Assembly (NCBI GenBank): GCA_041394185.1
Contig: JAWKIQ010000002.1
Span: forward strand, 1-64,000
Origin: Acidimicrobiales bacterium
Lineage (GTDB): Bacteria; Actinomycetota; Acidimicrobiia; Acidimicrobiales; Poriferisodalaceae
DNA length: 64,000 bases
Direction: 5' to 3'
The notes under the pieces were generated by a model. That model worked only from the letters and a program-made list of their open reading frames with translations, ran no database searches and had not been told where the DNA came from. Position numbers and translations under genes: made by a program. Shown in pieces: positions 1-8,534 of the stretch. The number at the start of each line of letters is the position of its first letter. The first letter of the stretch is position 1.

Positions 1-317
1 TCACAGTCACCGGAGAACGAATCCCGCCCACTGACCGACCGGCATCTGTCGAGGCCAACGGACGCACGATCACGGCAACCATCCATCAGTCGGACACGGA
101 TGGCCGCGATGACGCGTCTGCGTCCGCAAGCTGGAACGGCGAGTCACGATTTGCCTGGTTCTATGACTTCCGGGCCGATCCCGATTTCGGACCGGTGATC
201 AACGCGACCATCATCGTGCCCGACTATTTCCCCGCCGGCACCTACGACGCGTGGGTCACTGGAGGCAAAGCCGACCCAGACGTCGATGCAGATCCGATCG
301 CCATCACCATCGAGTGA
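1..317 (+). CDS. C-terminal end of an unrecognised, probably extracytoplasmic protein (5' truncated by window)
   Basis: The open frame enters from before base 1 (first full codon at 3) and stops with TGA at 315-317, giving about 104 residues. The visible part is rich in Asp, Ala, Thr and aromatic residues in alternating hydrophobic/polar stretches (for example SRFAWFYDFRAD and GTYDAWVTGG). That pattern suggests a beta-sandwich exported domain rather than an enzyme core. No catalytic motif or membrane helix is visible. The N-terminus and any signal peptide lie outside the window, so no function is assigned. A strong hairpin (408-433) follows about 90 bp downstream. Confidence 0.6.
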   Translation, partial: TVTGERIPPTDRPASVEANGRTITATIHQSDTDGRDDASASASWNGESRFAWFYDFRADPDFGPVINATIIVPDYFPAGTYDAWVTGGKADPDVDADPIAITIE

Positions 318-407
318 GTCGGAGGTCTGGAGGTTCGTGGTCCGCCGGCGCTGCACCTGACCCCGCCACCTGCCGCTCAGAGTGATGGACGAAGTGACAG
401 ATCGTGA

Positions 408-433
408 CGAAACGCGCCCGCGGGCGCGTTTCG
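408..433. terminator. Perfect 26-bp palindrome, probable terminator hairpin
   Basis: Bases 408-433 are a perfect inverted repeat centred between 420 and 421 (arms CGAAACGCGCCCG and its complement). Transcribed RNA would fold into a very GC-rich stem; the TTTC at the 3' side is inside the stem and only a weak U-tract follows. It lies 90 bp after the stop of the truncated first gene and 180 bp before the next gene. Termination is the likeliest role; a symmetric protein-binding site is the alternative. The core CGCGCCCGC.GGCGCG recurs at 2411-2426. Confidence 0.55.
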
Positions 434-611
434 CAACCCACCGTGGCCTAAGCATCACCCAAAGTCACCTGACGCCCTCACAACCAAATCGTCACGAACC
501 CTGGTTCGGTGTCGTCTCCAAAACGTCACCAGGTTCGTTAGCGCTGTCGCGGCCACCGCCGACTAGGTTCCCGCTCCAGCGCCATTCAGGCGCAAACAAG
601 GGGGACCTACC

Positions 612-1235
612 GTGGAAGACACGATCCGGCGATTCTCGCCACTGGCGGGCATTGCGTTCGTGCTGATGATTCCTATCGGCTTCGCGATCGAGGGCGGAAC
701 ACCCGCAACCGACGACCCCGCGGCCGAGATTCAGCAGTTCTACCTCGACAACGATGCGAAAGTCATCGTCGGGGCGTTCTTCATCATGATGGCCGCAGTC
801 GCTCTGCTGGTGTTCGGAGCGGCGCTCCGCGATCGAATCGCAGACGCAGGAGCCCGCCTGCTGGCTTCGGTGGCCTTCGGCGGCACGATCTTCGGCGCCT
901 CTGCGATTGCAGCGGACTCGGCGTTGCGCTTTTCGCTGGCCGAGTCGGCCGACAAGCTCGACGCCGCCAGCCTGCACAGCATCTTCGCTCTCTTCAACAC
1001 GTTCTTCTACCCGATCCACGCCGGGGTCGCCGTGTTCGTCGCGGCGACGAGCCTGGCCGCTCTCGACTCGAAGATGCTGCCCACCTGGTTGAGCGGCATT
1101 GGCGTGCTCGCCGCGGTGCTCCTGCTGGTCCCCGTCGCAGCAGTGACACTGACGGGCCTGCTCATCGGCATGGTGTGGGTTCTGATCACCAGCATCTTGT
1201 TGTTCCGCCGAGGCGCACCGAGCGTCGCTGACTGA
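612..1235 (+). CDS. Multi-pass integral membrane protein of unknown function (DUF4386-like)
   Basis: A 207-residue protein starting at GTG 612, preceded by a purine-rich AAGGGGGACC Shine-Dalgarno region. It has five or six predicted membrane helices (about residues 10-27, 50-72, 80-102, 126-148, 155-178 and 180-200) and short loops, with a Pro/Asp-rich loop at 29-45. There are no transporter or enzyme signatures. The size and helix layout resemble small DUF4386-type membrane proteins, but I cannot confirm family membership. It stands alone between the 408-433 hairpin and the divergently unrelated kinase gene at 1334. Confidence 0.65.
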   Translation: MEDTIRRFSPLAGIAFVLMIPIGFAIEGGTPATDDPAAEIQQFYLDNDAKVIVGAFFIMMAAVALLVFGAALRDRIADAGARLLASVAFGGTIFGASAIAADSALRFSLAESADKLDAASLHSIFALFNTFFYPIHAGVAVFVAATSLAALDSKMLPTWLSGIGVLAAVLLLVPVAAVTLTGLLIGMVWVLITSILLFRRGAPSVAD

Positions 1236-1321
1236 TCCGAAGGCGAGCGGCTGGGGGTGGCCGTCACGATCCAGGTCCGACCAGGGTCTGCGGGCCTATG
1301 CGTTGCGGTTCGGCCACTTCG

Positions 1322-1327
1322 TAGAGT
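1322..1327 (+). promoter_or_regulatory. -10 hexamer TAGAGT, leaderless start for 1334 gene
   Basis: TAGAGT followed by exactly 6 nt and then the GTG start at 1334, with no Shine-Dalgarno. This is the TAnnnT-N6-start arrangement expected when transcription begins at the start codon. Confidence 0.5.
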
Positions 1328-1333
1328 TGCGGG

Positions 1334-2329
1334 GTGTTCAACCGTCCGAGCGATCTGTCTGACGATGCCGTGGCCGGGGCGCTTCGGGACGGTTGGGGCA
1401 TCGACGTCGAAGCGATCGAGTACGCGGCCGTTGGCTTCGGAAGCCACCATTGGCGAGTGGCGTCAACGTCACAACGCTGGTTCGTCACCGTTGACGACCT
1501 CGACGCGAGGTTGTTGGGCGACGCCGATTCGCGTTCGGCGGCGCGAGATCGGCTCACGGCTGCACTCTCCACGGCACTCGCGTTGCGATCGGCCGGCTAT
1601 GAGTTCGTTGTCTCGCCTATGCCCGACAGCTCGGGCCACGTCGCTCAATCGATCGAAGACCGCTTCACAATCGCCGTCTATCCACACATCGAGGGAGCGA
1701 CGGGTTCGTTCGGGCCTTTCGACAGCACAGGCGACCGACTCGCAGTTGTCGACCTGTTGGCACGACTCCACAGCGCAGACATCGCGGTCCCAGCACGAAC
1801 CACGGACCACACGATCCCCTGCAGGGATCGGCTCCACGACGCGATGGCCAACTTGTCCGAGCCTTGGTCGACGGGCCCTTTCGCACAGCCCGCCCACGAA
1901 CTGCTTCGCCAGCACCATCGTTCACTGCGGCGAGCCCTTGCCGCCTACGACGCACTCGTACGAGCAGTCGAAACCGCTGGTAGGCCGCTTGTCATCAGCC
2001 ACGGTGAGCCACACCGGGGCAACGTCATCGTCACCGCTGGTGGGCCGGTACTCATCGACTGGGACACGACACTCCTCGCTCCGCCCGAGCGCGACCTCTG
2101 GAGCCTGATCGACGAAGATCACACCGTTCGATCCCACTACGAGCGAACCGCAGGTCGCGCGTTGAACGACAACGCCCTCCGGCTCTACAGCCTGTGGTGG
2201 GACCTCTGCGAGGTAGCCCTTTTCACCCATGACCTGCGCCGACCGCACGAAGACACCGATGACACACGAACGGCGTTGCAAGGTCTCCAGCACCACCTCG
2301 ATCCAACCCGCTGGACCGACCTGATCTGA
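1334..2329 (+). CDS. Aminoglycoside phosphotransferase (APH)-fold small-molecule kinase
   Basis: A 331-residue protein with the APH/choline-kinase fold. The N-lobe covers about residues 1-115 and the hinge lies near VYPHIEGA. The catalytic loop is HGEPHRGN (223-230) and the metal-binding motif is IDWDT (241-245). In canonical APH enzymes the loop reads HGDxxxxN; here the catalytic Asp position is Glu225, a variant that also occurs among homoserine-kinase-like and uncharacterised phosphotransferases. Substrate cannot be inferred, and a resistance role should not be assumed. The GTG start is supported by a -10 element 6 nt upstream. A hairpin at 2411-2426 lies between this gene and the convergent hydrolase. 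Confidence 0.8.
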   Translation: MFNRPSDLSDDAVAGALRDGWGIDVEAIEYAAVGFGSHHWRVASTSQRWFVTVDDLDARLLGDADSRSAARDRLTAALSTALALRSAGYEFVVSPMPDSSGHVAQSIEDRFTIAVYPHIEGATGSFGPFDSTGDRLAVVDLLARLHSADIAVPARTTDHTIPCRDRLHDAMANLSEPWSTGPFAQPAHELLRQHHRSLRRALAAYDALVRAVETAGRPLVISHGEPHRGNVIVTAGGPVLIDWDTTLLAPPERDLWSLIDEDHTVRSHYERTAGRALNDNALRLYSLWWDLCEVALFTHDLRRPHEDTDDTRTALQGLQHHLDPTRWTDLI

Positions 2330-2410
2330 CCAGGTCTCGCAACGGCAACCGCAGCCGAGCGGGTCCGTCCACGAAGAGTGACCCCGCACACAACGCTCAC
2401 TGTGAGAGAA

Positions 2411-2426
2411 CGCGCCCGCAGGCGCG
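2411..2426. terminator. GC-rich hairpin between convergent genes
   Basis: CGCGCC-cgca-GGCGCG forms a 6-bp stem with a 4-nt loop between the convergent kinase gene (ends 2329) and the broken hydrolase (homology ends about 2500). There is no clear U-tract. It shares its core with the palindrome at 408-433. Confidence 0.4.
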
Positions 2427-2499
2427 AGTAGTGGACCCAGCGTGGTGACGCGAATGCGCTGAGAAGTCTCCTCCGGCCTGACGGGCGATCGCGAGGCGT

Positions 2500-3401
2500 G
2501 CTCGGCCGTCAGCCAGAGGGCGCCGATGTGCTCGGCGATTGCTGCGCTGACCACATCGGGACGCTCGAGGTGCAGGAAGTGGCCGGCGTCGGGAACCTCG
2601 ACGACCTTCACCCTGAGCGGGTAGTCCTCGCCGATGACAGCGTGGCCATACAGGCGCCGGTCCATGCACCCGTCGTCGGCGCCGTGAAGCACCAATGTCG
2701 GCACCGAGATCGTGGCCTGCTCCATAGCAGGGCTGGAGGTGAGGCCGAGCAGCAGCGGTGGTGTGGCGTTCTGGCGGTAGTGCGCGAGGGCAGCCCCTAC
2801 CACGCCAGGCTGGTCGAAGCCCTCGATGAGCCGCTTGCCCAGTCAGGCTCGCTCTGGGTGTAGCCCGGAGACCAGGTTCTCCAGAGCCGGCGCATCAACC
2901 ACCAGTCGCCCGCTCTTCAACGCTCGATCCGACACCCACTGGAATCTGGAAGAACGTCATGTACCAAGACCGCAGAACCTGGCGCGGCACCTTCCGAACC
3001 GCAGCCGGAACACGGGCAAGCGGCGGAATCGCCAGAGTGGTGAGGGTGTGGAATCGCTCGGGGTGGTAGCCGGCGGCCACATACGAAATTGCCGCTCCCC
3101 AATCGTGGCCGACCAGGTGGGCGCGCTCGACGCCGAGCTCGTCGAGCCAGCCGATCACATCGTCTGCGAGAGCCATCAACGACAAGTCGCCGTCTTCTGG
3201 TATCGACGAAGGCTCGTAACCCCGCAGCGCAGGCGCCACCACACGAAAGCCGGCGTCGGCCAGCGCACGCAGCTGGTGACCGAACGTCGACGGCGAATCG
3301 GGGAACCCGTGCAGACACAACACCAGTGGGGCACCCGGTTCACCCTCGACCAGCGCCGAGAACTCGAGCGACGAAGTCCGCAGTTTCAGCGCGTCAGCCA
3401 C
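2500..3401 (-). pseudogene. Alpha/beta hydrolase (epoxide hydrolase/haloalkane dehalogenase-like), frame broken three times
   Basis: The first 147 residues from ATG 3401 read as a normal alpha/beta hydrolase: LCLHGFPDSP oxyanion motif, nucleophile elbow VGHDWGAA and cap start MTFFQIP. Homology then moves through three frames within about 110 bp. SDRALKS reads in the next frame, WWLMRRLWRTWSPGYTQSE in a third, and KRLIEGFDQPG onwards back in the second. The C-terminal half keeps the acid/His region (LVLHGADDGC and VPDAGHFLHLERP). Switches map near runs CCC 2935-2937, CCC 2909-2911 and TT/CCC 2835-2840. No stop occurs where the domain ends, so the end given is approximate. It lies 11 bp after the PF10118 gene, probably in one operon. 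Decay and sequencing indels are both possible. Confidence 0.75.
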
Positions 3402-3412
3402 GTGGCCCGCTC

Positions 3413-4222
3413 TCAGTCAAGGTCGACTCCGACCAGCGCGCAGACGTCGCGCACGCGGGGCGACAGCTGCACGTTTCGTGGGTCGTACCGGGGCGACAGG
3501 GCCTTCAGGGTTCCGGGCAGAGCGCCCGACTTCCAATGCCGCTTGGCCGCGTCGAAGGCCACGCGACGCGTGGTCACCCCCGGCTCGCCGACCTCGTGCC
3601 TCAGCACGGTGGCCATGCGCATCAGATAGCCCAGGAAGTGCAGCTGGGCCCGTGATCCGACCGCCACGCGATACGGGTACTTGCCGACTATGCGGTCATA
3701 AGCGTCGAAGGTGACGGTGCGGTGTTCGATCTCCTCGGCCAGGTGCCAAGCCATCAGATCGAGCCATCCGGGCGCCGCCGAGGTCGACGACTCGTCGCTC
3801 ATCGTCGAGCGCGCCAGTGCGAAAGTCATCGCTTCGAACCCCTCGGCGTAGGCCAGGTTGAACGCAAGCGACTTGGTTGCGCTGAAGTGCCGATAGTCGG
3901 CGTCGAGGTCGGCTTCCAGAGCCCGCATCTGCTCGGCGCGGCCATCGGTGAGCTGGCTGCGCACGATGTCGTTGATACGGGCGTGGTTCTGGAAGTGTTG
4001 CGCTTCCTGGCCCGAGAAGGCCTTCATCTCGGCGGCGAGCTCGGGATCTGCGATCTCTTTGCCGGCCAGCCTCATGGTGCGGATCAGATAGGGCTCGAGG
4101 TAAGGGAGGGTGAAAGACAGCGCAACCAGATCGCAGGAGCGACCCGGGTCGTCCGGGTAGGGCATGAGGCCCAGGTCTTCGGGCCAAACAAAGCTAGGAC
4201 GCCTGACGGTGATGCTCCCCAT
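3413..4222 (-). CDS. PF10118-family predicted metal-dependent hydrolase
   Basis: A 269-residue all-helical protein with the ligand pattern of the PF10118 family: FSGQEAQHFQNH (about 69-80), YAEGFEAMTF (about 124-133) and WHLAEEIEHR (about 158-167). Glu and His residues in these helices form a probable di-metal site like that of ferritin-type carboxylate proteins. The biochemical substrate of the family is not established. The ATG at 4222 is preceded by TAGCAT 6 nt upstream, suggesting a leaderless transcript that continues into the alpha/beta hydrolase 11 bp downstream. Confidence 0.8.
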   Translation of the reverse strand: MGSITVRRPSFVWPEDLGLMPYPDDPGRSCDLVALSFTLPYLEPYLIRTMRLAGKEIADPELAAEMKAFSGQEAQHFQNHARINDIVRSQLTDGRAEQMRALEADLDADYRHFSATKSLAFNLAYAEGFEAMTFALARSTMSDESSTSAAPGWLDLMAWHLAEEIEHRTVTFDAYDRIVGKYPYRVAVGSRAQLHFLGYLMRMATVLRHEVGEPGVTTRRVAFDAAKRHWKSGALPGTLKALSPRYDPRNVQLSPRVRDVCALVGVDLD

Positions 4223-4228
4223 GGGCAG

Positions 4229-4234
4229 ATGCTA
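4229..4234 (-). promoter_or_regulatory. -10 hexamer TAGCAT, leaderless start for 4222 gene
   Basis: Reading the minus strand, TAGCAT is followed by 6 nt (CTGCCC) and the ATG at 4222; there is no Shine-Dalgarno. Confidence 0.5.
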
Positions 4235-4430
4235 ACCAGGCTTCGGCGCCCTTCAGCATCCGCTGGCCTGCCAGCTCGTCGCCGCCCATGCGTTGTCCAT
4301 TGGCCCGCTGCGGTCGCCGTCATGGAGTTCTGATTACGACGCCGACATCAGATTGACGTCAGATTCGACTTAGGTAAGGCGCTTCAGCCGCCGACGGGCA
4401 GGGGGACGTTCCCCTATCCGAGTGAGAGAA

Positions 4431-6097
4431 ATGTCCCTGAAGACCAAGCTGACTCTGGGCGTTCTGGCAATCGCCGTCTTGATCGTCGCACAAGCCTTGC
4501 TGATCCGCTCGCTTGCCAACGCGGTGGTCGCCGACATGGACCACGTCGAGAACGTGGCCGTCGAGGGCGCTCTGGTGGGAAACCGCATCAAGTTCGATGT
4601 CGTGCAGGTACAGCAGTGGCTGACCGACATCTCGGCCACGCGCGGCCAAGACGGGCTCAACGACGGTTTCGACGTGGCCGCCGAGTTCGCTGCCGACTTC
4701 CAACTCGCCACCGAAGAGCTGGAGGCGATACGTCCGGACCTCGCCCCCCAGCTGGCCGAGCTGAGGCTGGTGTTCGCCGAGTATCACTCCGTAGGCATCG
4801 AGATGGCTCAGGCCTACATCGACGGCGGCCCAGCCAGCGGCAACCAGATGATGGGACAATTCGACGAAGCCGCGTCGACCATGGGCGAGACCGTGGATGA
4901 GCTGGTCGATGACCTGCTCGCCGAGGCCGCCGCCGCCCTCGACGGGGCAGGCGACGACGCCCTCACCGTACGAACGGTGGTGGTGATATCGGCGCTGGCG
5001 ATCGCCGCTCTGGTCGCCTTGATCGGCATCGTCGTGATCGGCGGAATGCTCCGCCAGCTGCGCAAGGTGACGGCATCGGCAACCCAGATCGCGGCGGGCG
5101 ACCTGTCGGTCGAACCGCTGCCGGCCCACGATCGCGACGTGCTCGGTCAACTGGCCATGGCCTTCAACGACATGACGTCGATGCTTGGAGCCGCCAGCAC
5201 CAGAGCTCGCCAGATCGCCGCAGGTGACATCAGCTCACAAAACGACATCCCGGGCGACTTCGGGGCTGCCTTCGGCGCCATGGTCGAGTCGCTGCAGTCG
5301 ATGGTTGACCGGTTGTCGACCTCATCGACACAGCTGTCGAGTGCCGCCACCGAGCTGACCCGGGTTTCGTCGAGCCTCGGCGAGAACGCCGACAAGACGG
5401 CATCCGAAGCCGGAAGCGTCTCGGCGGCAGGTGATGACGTGTCGACCCGCATCGCCACCGTGGCCGCGGCGATCGAGCAGATGCATGCGTCGATCCGCGA
5501 TGTGTCGACCAGCGCAACGCAGGCATCCGATGTTGCCGGCAGTGCCGTCGAAGTGGCTCAGGCCACGTCGCAGGCCGTCGAGAAGTTGGGTCAGTCGAGC
5601 GTCGAGATCGGCCAGGTCATTCAGGTGATCAACACCATCGCCGAGCAGACGAACCTGCTGGCGCTCAACGCCACCATAGAAGCGGCGCGAGCCGGCGAGG
5701 CGGGCAAGGGGTTCGCCGTTGTTGCAAGCGAGGTCAAGGAACTGGCAGATCAGACCGCCAAGGCAACACAGAGATCGCCGAGCGCATCGAGGCAATCCAG
5801 AGCGATACCGCCGGGGCGGTGCAGGCCAACCTCCAGATCGGCGAGACGATCGATCGGATCAGCGAGATATCGACATCCATAGCCAGCGCGGTAGAGGAAC
5901 AGACCGTGACCACCGAAGAGATCGGGCGAAACGTTGCCGAGGCGGCGTCGATCACGGTCGAGATCGCGGGCAGCATCAGCGATGTGGCTGCTGCGGCCGA
6001 GGACACCAACCGCTCTACCGATGCGACCCGTTCAGCCGCCGCCGAGATGAGCCGGGTGGCCGACGAACTTCGCGAACTGGTCGGACAATATCGCTAG
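4431..6097 (+). pseudogene. Transmembrane methyl-accepting chemotaxis protein with one frameshift near 5770
   Basis: The ATG at 4431 (GTG 4422 also possible) begins MSLKTKLTLG with a first membrane helix. An extracytoplasmic sensor of about 150 residues, a second helix (near residue 185-207), a HAMP domain (RQLRKVTASATQIAAGDLS) and the receptor signalling hairpin follow. The hairpin tip is intact (EQTNLLALNATIEAARAGE). After KATQ near base 5770 the frame is lost, and the conserved EIAERIEAIQSDT continues in the +1 frame to the natural stop at 6097. Adding one base at about 5766-5771 would restore a 555-residue protein of normal length. No cheA or cheW lies in the window. A one-base sequencing or assembly deletion is as likely as true inactivation. 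Confidence 0.85.
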
Positions 6098-6140
6098 CCC
6101 CAACCGTTTGGGGGCGACCGAGGAGGGGTAGACGCCCTCC

Positions 6141-6233
6141 ATGCCAAACATCGTCGAAGCACTAGGAACTGACTTGGCCAGGTCGGTCGCCTCCAGCCGC
6201 CAGGAGCGGGCCGACGGGCGGGCGGCCAGGTGA
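6141..6233 (+). CDS. Possible 30-residue upstream ORF coupled to the DUF2254 gene
   Basis: ATG 6141 opens a 30-codon frame whose TGA (6231-6233) overlaps the GTG start of the next gene (6230-6232) as GTGA. The peptide is charged and has no recognisable motif. GGAGGG (about 6120) can pair with CCCTCC just before the ATG (6135-6140), which could sequester the ribosome site. It may be a translational-coupling leader peptide or chance. The coding evidence is weak. Confidence 0.2.
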   Translation: MPNIVEALGTDLARSVASSRQERADGRAAR

Positions 6234-7660
6234 CCACGAACTCGAGCGACCGATCGGCCCTATCGCCCGATGGCGGGAGGGTCTCGATCTGGTGGGGCAC
6301 CTTCGTCGAACGCTTTCGCACCAGCCTCTTCGGCGTGCCCGCGCTGTGGATCGCGGCCGCCGTGTTGGGGTCGTACGCAAGCACCCGTTTGGATCAGGCC
6401 GGGACCGGCTGGGAGCTGCCGGGGTTCTTGGACACAACGGTCGCAAGCGCCCGGTCGATCCTCGCCGCGGTCAGCTCGGGCACCATAACGGCCGCCTCGG
6501 TTGTGTTCTCGTTGACCCTGGTATCGATACAGCTGTCGACGAGCGCCTACTCGTCGAGGGTGTTGCGCAGCTTTCTCCGCGACCGATTCCAGCAGCACAT
6601 GATCGGCGTGGTCACCGCCACCTTCTTGTACAGCCTGTTGGTGCTGCGCGAGGTCCGAGGACCGCTGGAGGAGGGCGGCGATGCCTACATCCCCCGCTTC
6701 TCGGTATTCATCGCAGTGGTGTTCGCCACGGTCGCGGTGTTGGCGCTGATCGCTTCCATCAGCCATACGGCCCAGCAACTGCGCGTGTCATCGGTTACGC
6801 GAGAACTGACCGACGAACTGATCACTCTCATCCACAACCGGCTACCCGAGCCCAGCTCGACCCGCCCAGATTCGAGAGTGACGCTGGCCTCGGCCTCTGT
6901 GGCCGACCCGCAACTCGAGCCTCACGAAGTCGAAGATCCCGACGATGCCTCGTTTCGCGGAGCCGTCGTCACCGCTGACAGGCGCGGGTGGGTGCAACAG
7001 CTCAGCCTGGCGGCCCTCAGCGGGTGCCTTCCCGAGGGCAGCACGGTGAGGGTCGAGGCCATGGCCGGCGACTACGTCATGCATGGGTCGCCCTTGGCGG
7101 TGGTGTGGCCTGCGCCGGATGCCGACTCTGCTCCGGCGATCCAGTCGGCTCTGAGAGGTGCATTCAGCATCGGCGCCGAGCGCACCATGCAACAAGACAT
7201 CTCGTTTGGAATCATGACCCTCGAGGACGTGGCGGTGAAGGCGCTGTCGCCCGGCGTGAACGACCCCAACACCGCCATCGCGGTGATGACCCAACTGGCC
7301 GAGGTGGTGCTGAACATCCTGGAACGAGAGCTGCCCCCGACATCGCTGGAGATCGCCGGTCGACGCATCACCAGCCCCTACTCGGCCAGCAACGCCGACT
7401 ACGTGAGGGCGGCCTTCGACCAGATCAGGCTCTATTCGCGGGGACAACCTCCGCTGCAGAAGGCACTGGTCGAGGCGATCTCGTCGATCGACCTCGAGCT
7501 CGCACGTCGCAGGCGTTCGACCACCGAGGCGCGCGAGGCCCTGCAGTCGATGATCGCCAGCGTCATCGAGGACATGGAGCACGAGTCGCGGCCGGGCACG
7601 GGCGACCGCGCTGCCGTTGCCGCGCTTGGCGCTGCGCATCGCCCAACCCCGGCGCCCTAA
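6230..7660 (+). CDS. DUF2254 family membrane protein
   Basis: A 476-residue protein with about four N-terminal membrane helices: near residues 34-52 (GVPALWIAAAVLGSYAS), 75-95, 120-140 and 158-180. They are followed by a large cytoplasmic domain. The stretch SGTITAASVVFSLTLVSIQL and the later ALSPGVNDPNTAIAVM are typical of DUF2254 predicted membrane proteins, whose function is unknown. The GTG start overlaps the stop of a 30-codon ORF. The stop overlaps the putative -10 of the PhyH gene, which starts 10 bp later, so the two may be partly co-transcribed. Confidence 0.8.
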   Translation: MTTNSSDRSALSPDGGRVSIWWGTFVERFRTSLFGVPALWIAAAVLGSYASTRLDQAGTGWELPGFLDTTVASARSILAAVSSGTITAASVVFSLTLVSIQLSTSAYSSRVLRSFLRDRFQQHMIGVVTATFLYSLLVLREVRGPLEEGGDAYIPRFSVFIAVVFATVAVLALIASISHTAQQLRVSSVTRELTDELITLIHNRLPEPSSTRPDSRVTLASASVADPQLEPHEVEDPDDASFRGAVVTADRRGWVQQLSLAALSGCLPEGSTVRVEAMAGDYVMHGSPLAVVWPAPDADSAPAIQSALRGAFSIGAERTMQQDISFGIMTLEDVAVKALSPGVNDPNTAIAVMTQLAEVVLNILERELPPTSLEIAGRRITSPYSASNADYVRAAFDQIRLYSRGQPPLQKALVEAISSIDLELARRRRSTTEAREALQSMIASVIEDMEHESRPGTGDRAAVAALGAAHRPTPAP

Positions 7661-7663
7661 CCT
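7658..7663 (+). promoter_or_regulatory. Possible -10 hexamer TAACCT before the PhyH gene
   Basis: TAACCT, 7 nt, then ATG 7671. It overlaps the stop codon of the previous gene, so chance is possible, but it matches the leaderless pattern seen repeatedly here. Confidence 0.3.
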
Positions 7664-7670
7664 CGAACCC

Positions 7671-8519
7671 ATGGATGTTCCCCGGCTGCACATGACCGAC
7701 CTGTCCGACGACTCCGGGGTCGATGCGCTGGCCGCGGCACTGCAGGCCGCAGGTTGCGTGGTCATAGAGGCCGCAGCGTCGGCCGACACCATGGACCACA
7801 TCGCCGCCGAGCTCGCCGAGTACGAACACCTGGGCTCGATCGGTGCCAGCAACTTCGAGGGACACCACACCAGGCGCGTCGGCTCACCTCTCCCCCGGTC
7901 GAAGACGTTTCGTTCGATCGCCTTGCACCCGGCGGTGATGGCAGCGGGAGACCTGGTGTTGGGCCACGCCACGTCGTGGAGGTTCTCTGCCGCCGAATAC
8001 ATCCAGATCGGCCCGGGCGAATCTCCCCAGCGCCTGCACAGGGATGCATGGAAGTACGACCGGGTCGACTTCGGCTTCGAGGTAGAGCTGAACGCCATGT
8101 GGGCCGTGTCCGACTTCACCGAGGCCAACGGCGCCACCCGCGTAGTGCCAGGAAGCCACCTGGCAGGCAACGACGAGCGCTACTCGACCGACGACACCGT
8201 GCCCGCCGAGATGGCAAAGGGTTCGCTGATGATCTACACGGGCACGCTGTATCACGGCGGAGGACCCAACAACTCCGACCAGTGGCGTTGTGGGCTGTCG
8301 TTGCAGCACGCCGTTGGGTGGTTGACACAATCGACCAACCAGTTCCTCGAATGCCCACCCGCCCAGGTGACCGACTGGCCAGACGAACTGCTCCGATTCA
8401 TCGGGTACGCCAAGACCGGCAACGGGCTCGGCTACTGGCGAGACAGCGAAGACCCACTGAAGGCGGTGCACCCGGACCGCGACTTCGAACGAGGTTGGGC
8501 CACGGTTCGCCCCGACTGA
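7671..8519 (+). CDS. Phytanoyl-CoA dioxygenase (PhyH) family Fe(II)/2-oxoglutarate oxygenase
   Basis: A 282-residue protein. The non-haem iron triad of the PhyH family is visible: LHRDAW supplies His and Asp, and GTLYHGGG supplies the distal His; RCGLSLQ probably supplies the Arg that binds 2-oxoglutarate. It is predicted to hydroxylate an organic substrate (acyl-CoA, osmolyte or xenobiotic) using O2 and 2-oxoglutarate in the cytoplasm; substrate unknown. An upstream in-frame start at 7617 lies inside the DUF2254 gene; ATG 7671 is preferred because it avoids a 44-bp overlap and has a -10-like hexamer. It is convergent with thrH, 15 bp apart. Confidence 0.85.
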   Translation: MDVPRLHMTDLSDDSGVDALAAALQAAGCVVIEAAASADTMDHIAAELAEYEHLGSIGASNFEGHHTRRVGSPLPRSKTFRSIALHPAVMAAGDLVLGHATSWRFSAAEYIQIGPGESPQRLHRDAWKYDRVDFGFEVELNAMWAVSDFTEANGATRVVPGSHLAGNDERYSTDDTVPAEMAKGSLMIYTGTLYHGGGPNNSDQWRCGLSLQHAVGWLTQSTNQFLECPPAQVTDWPDELLRFIGYAKTGNGLGYWRDSEDPLKAVHPDRDFERGWATVRPD

Positions 8520-8534
8520 ACCGGTTGCGCCAGA

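Noticed and set aside
1334..2329. Antibiotic-resistance kinase
   Set aside because: Only the general APH fold is supported; the catalytic loop has Glu in place of the usual Asp and no specific resistance family is recognisable.
5755..5785. Programmed ribosomal frameshift in the chemoreceptor
   Set aside because: No slippery heptamer or downstream stimulatory structure is evident, and chemoreceptors are not known to use frameshifting.
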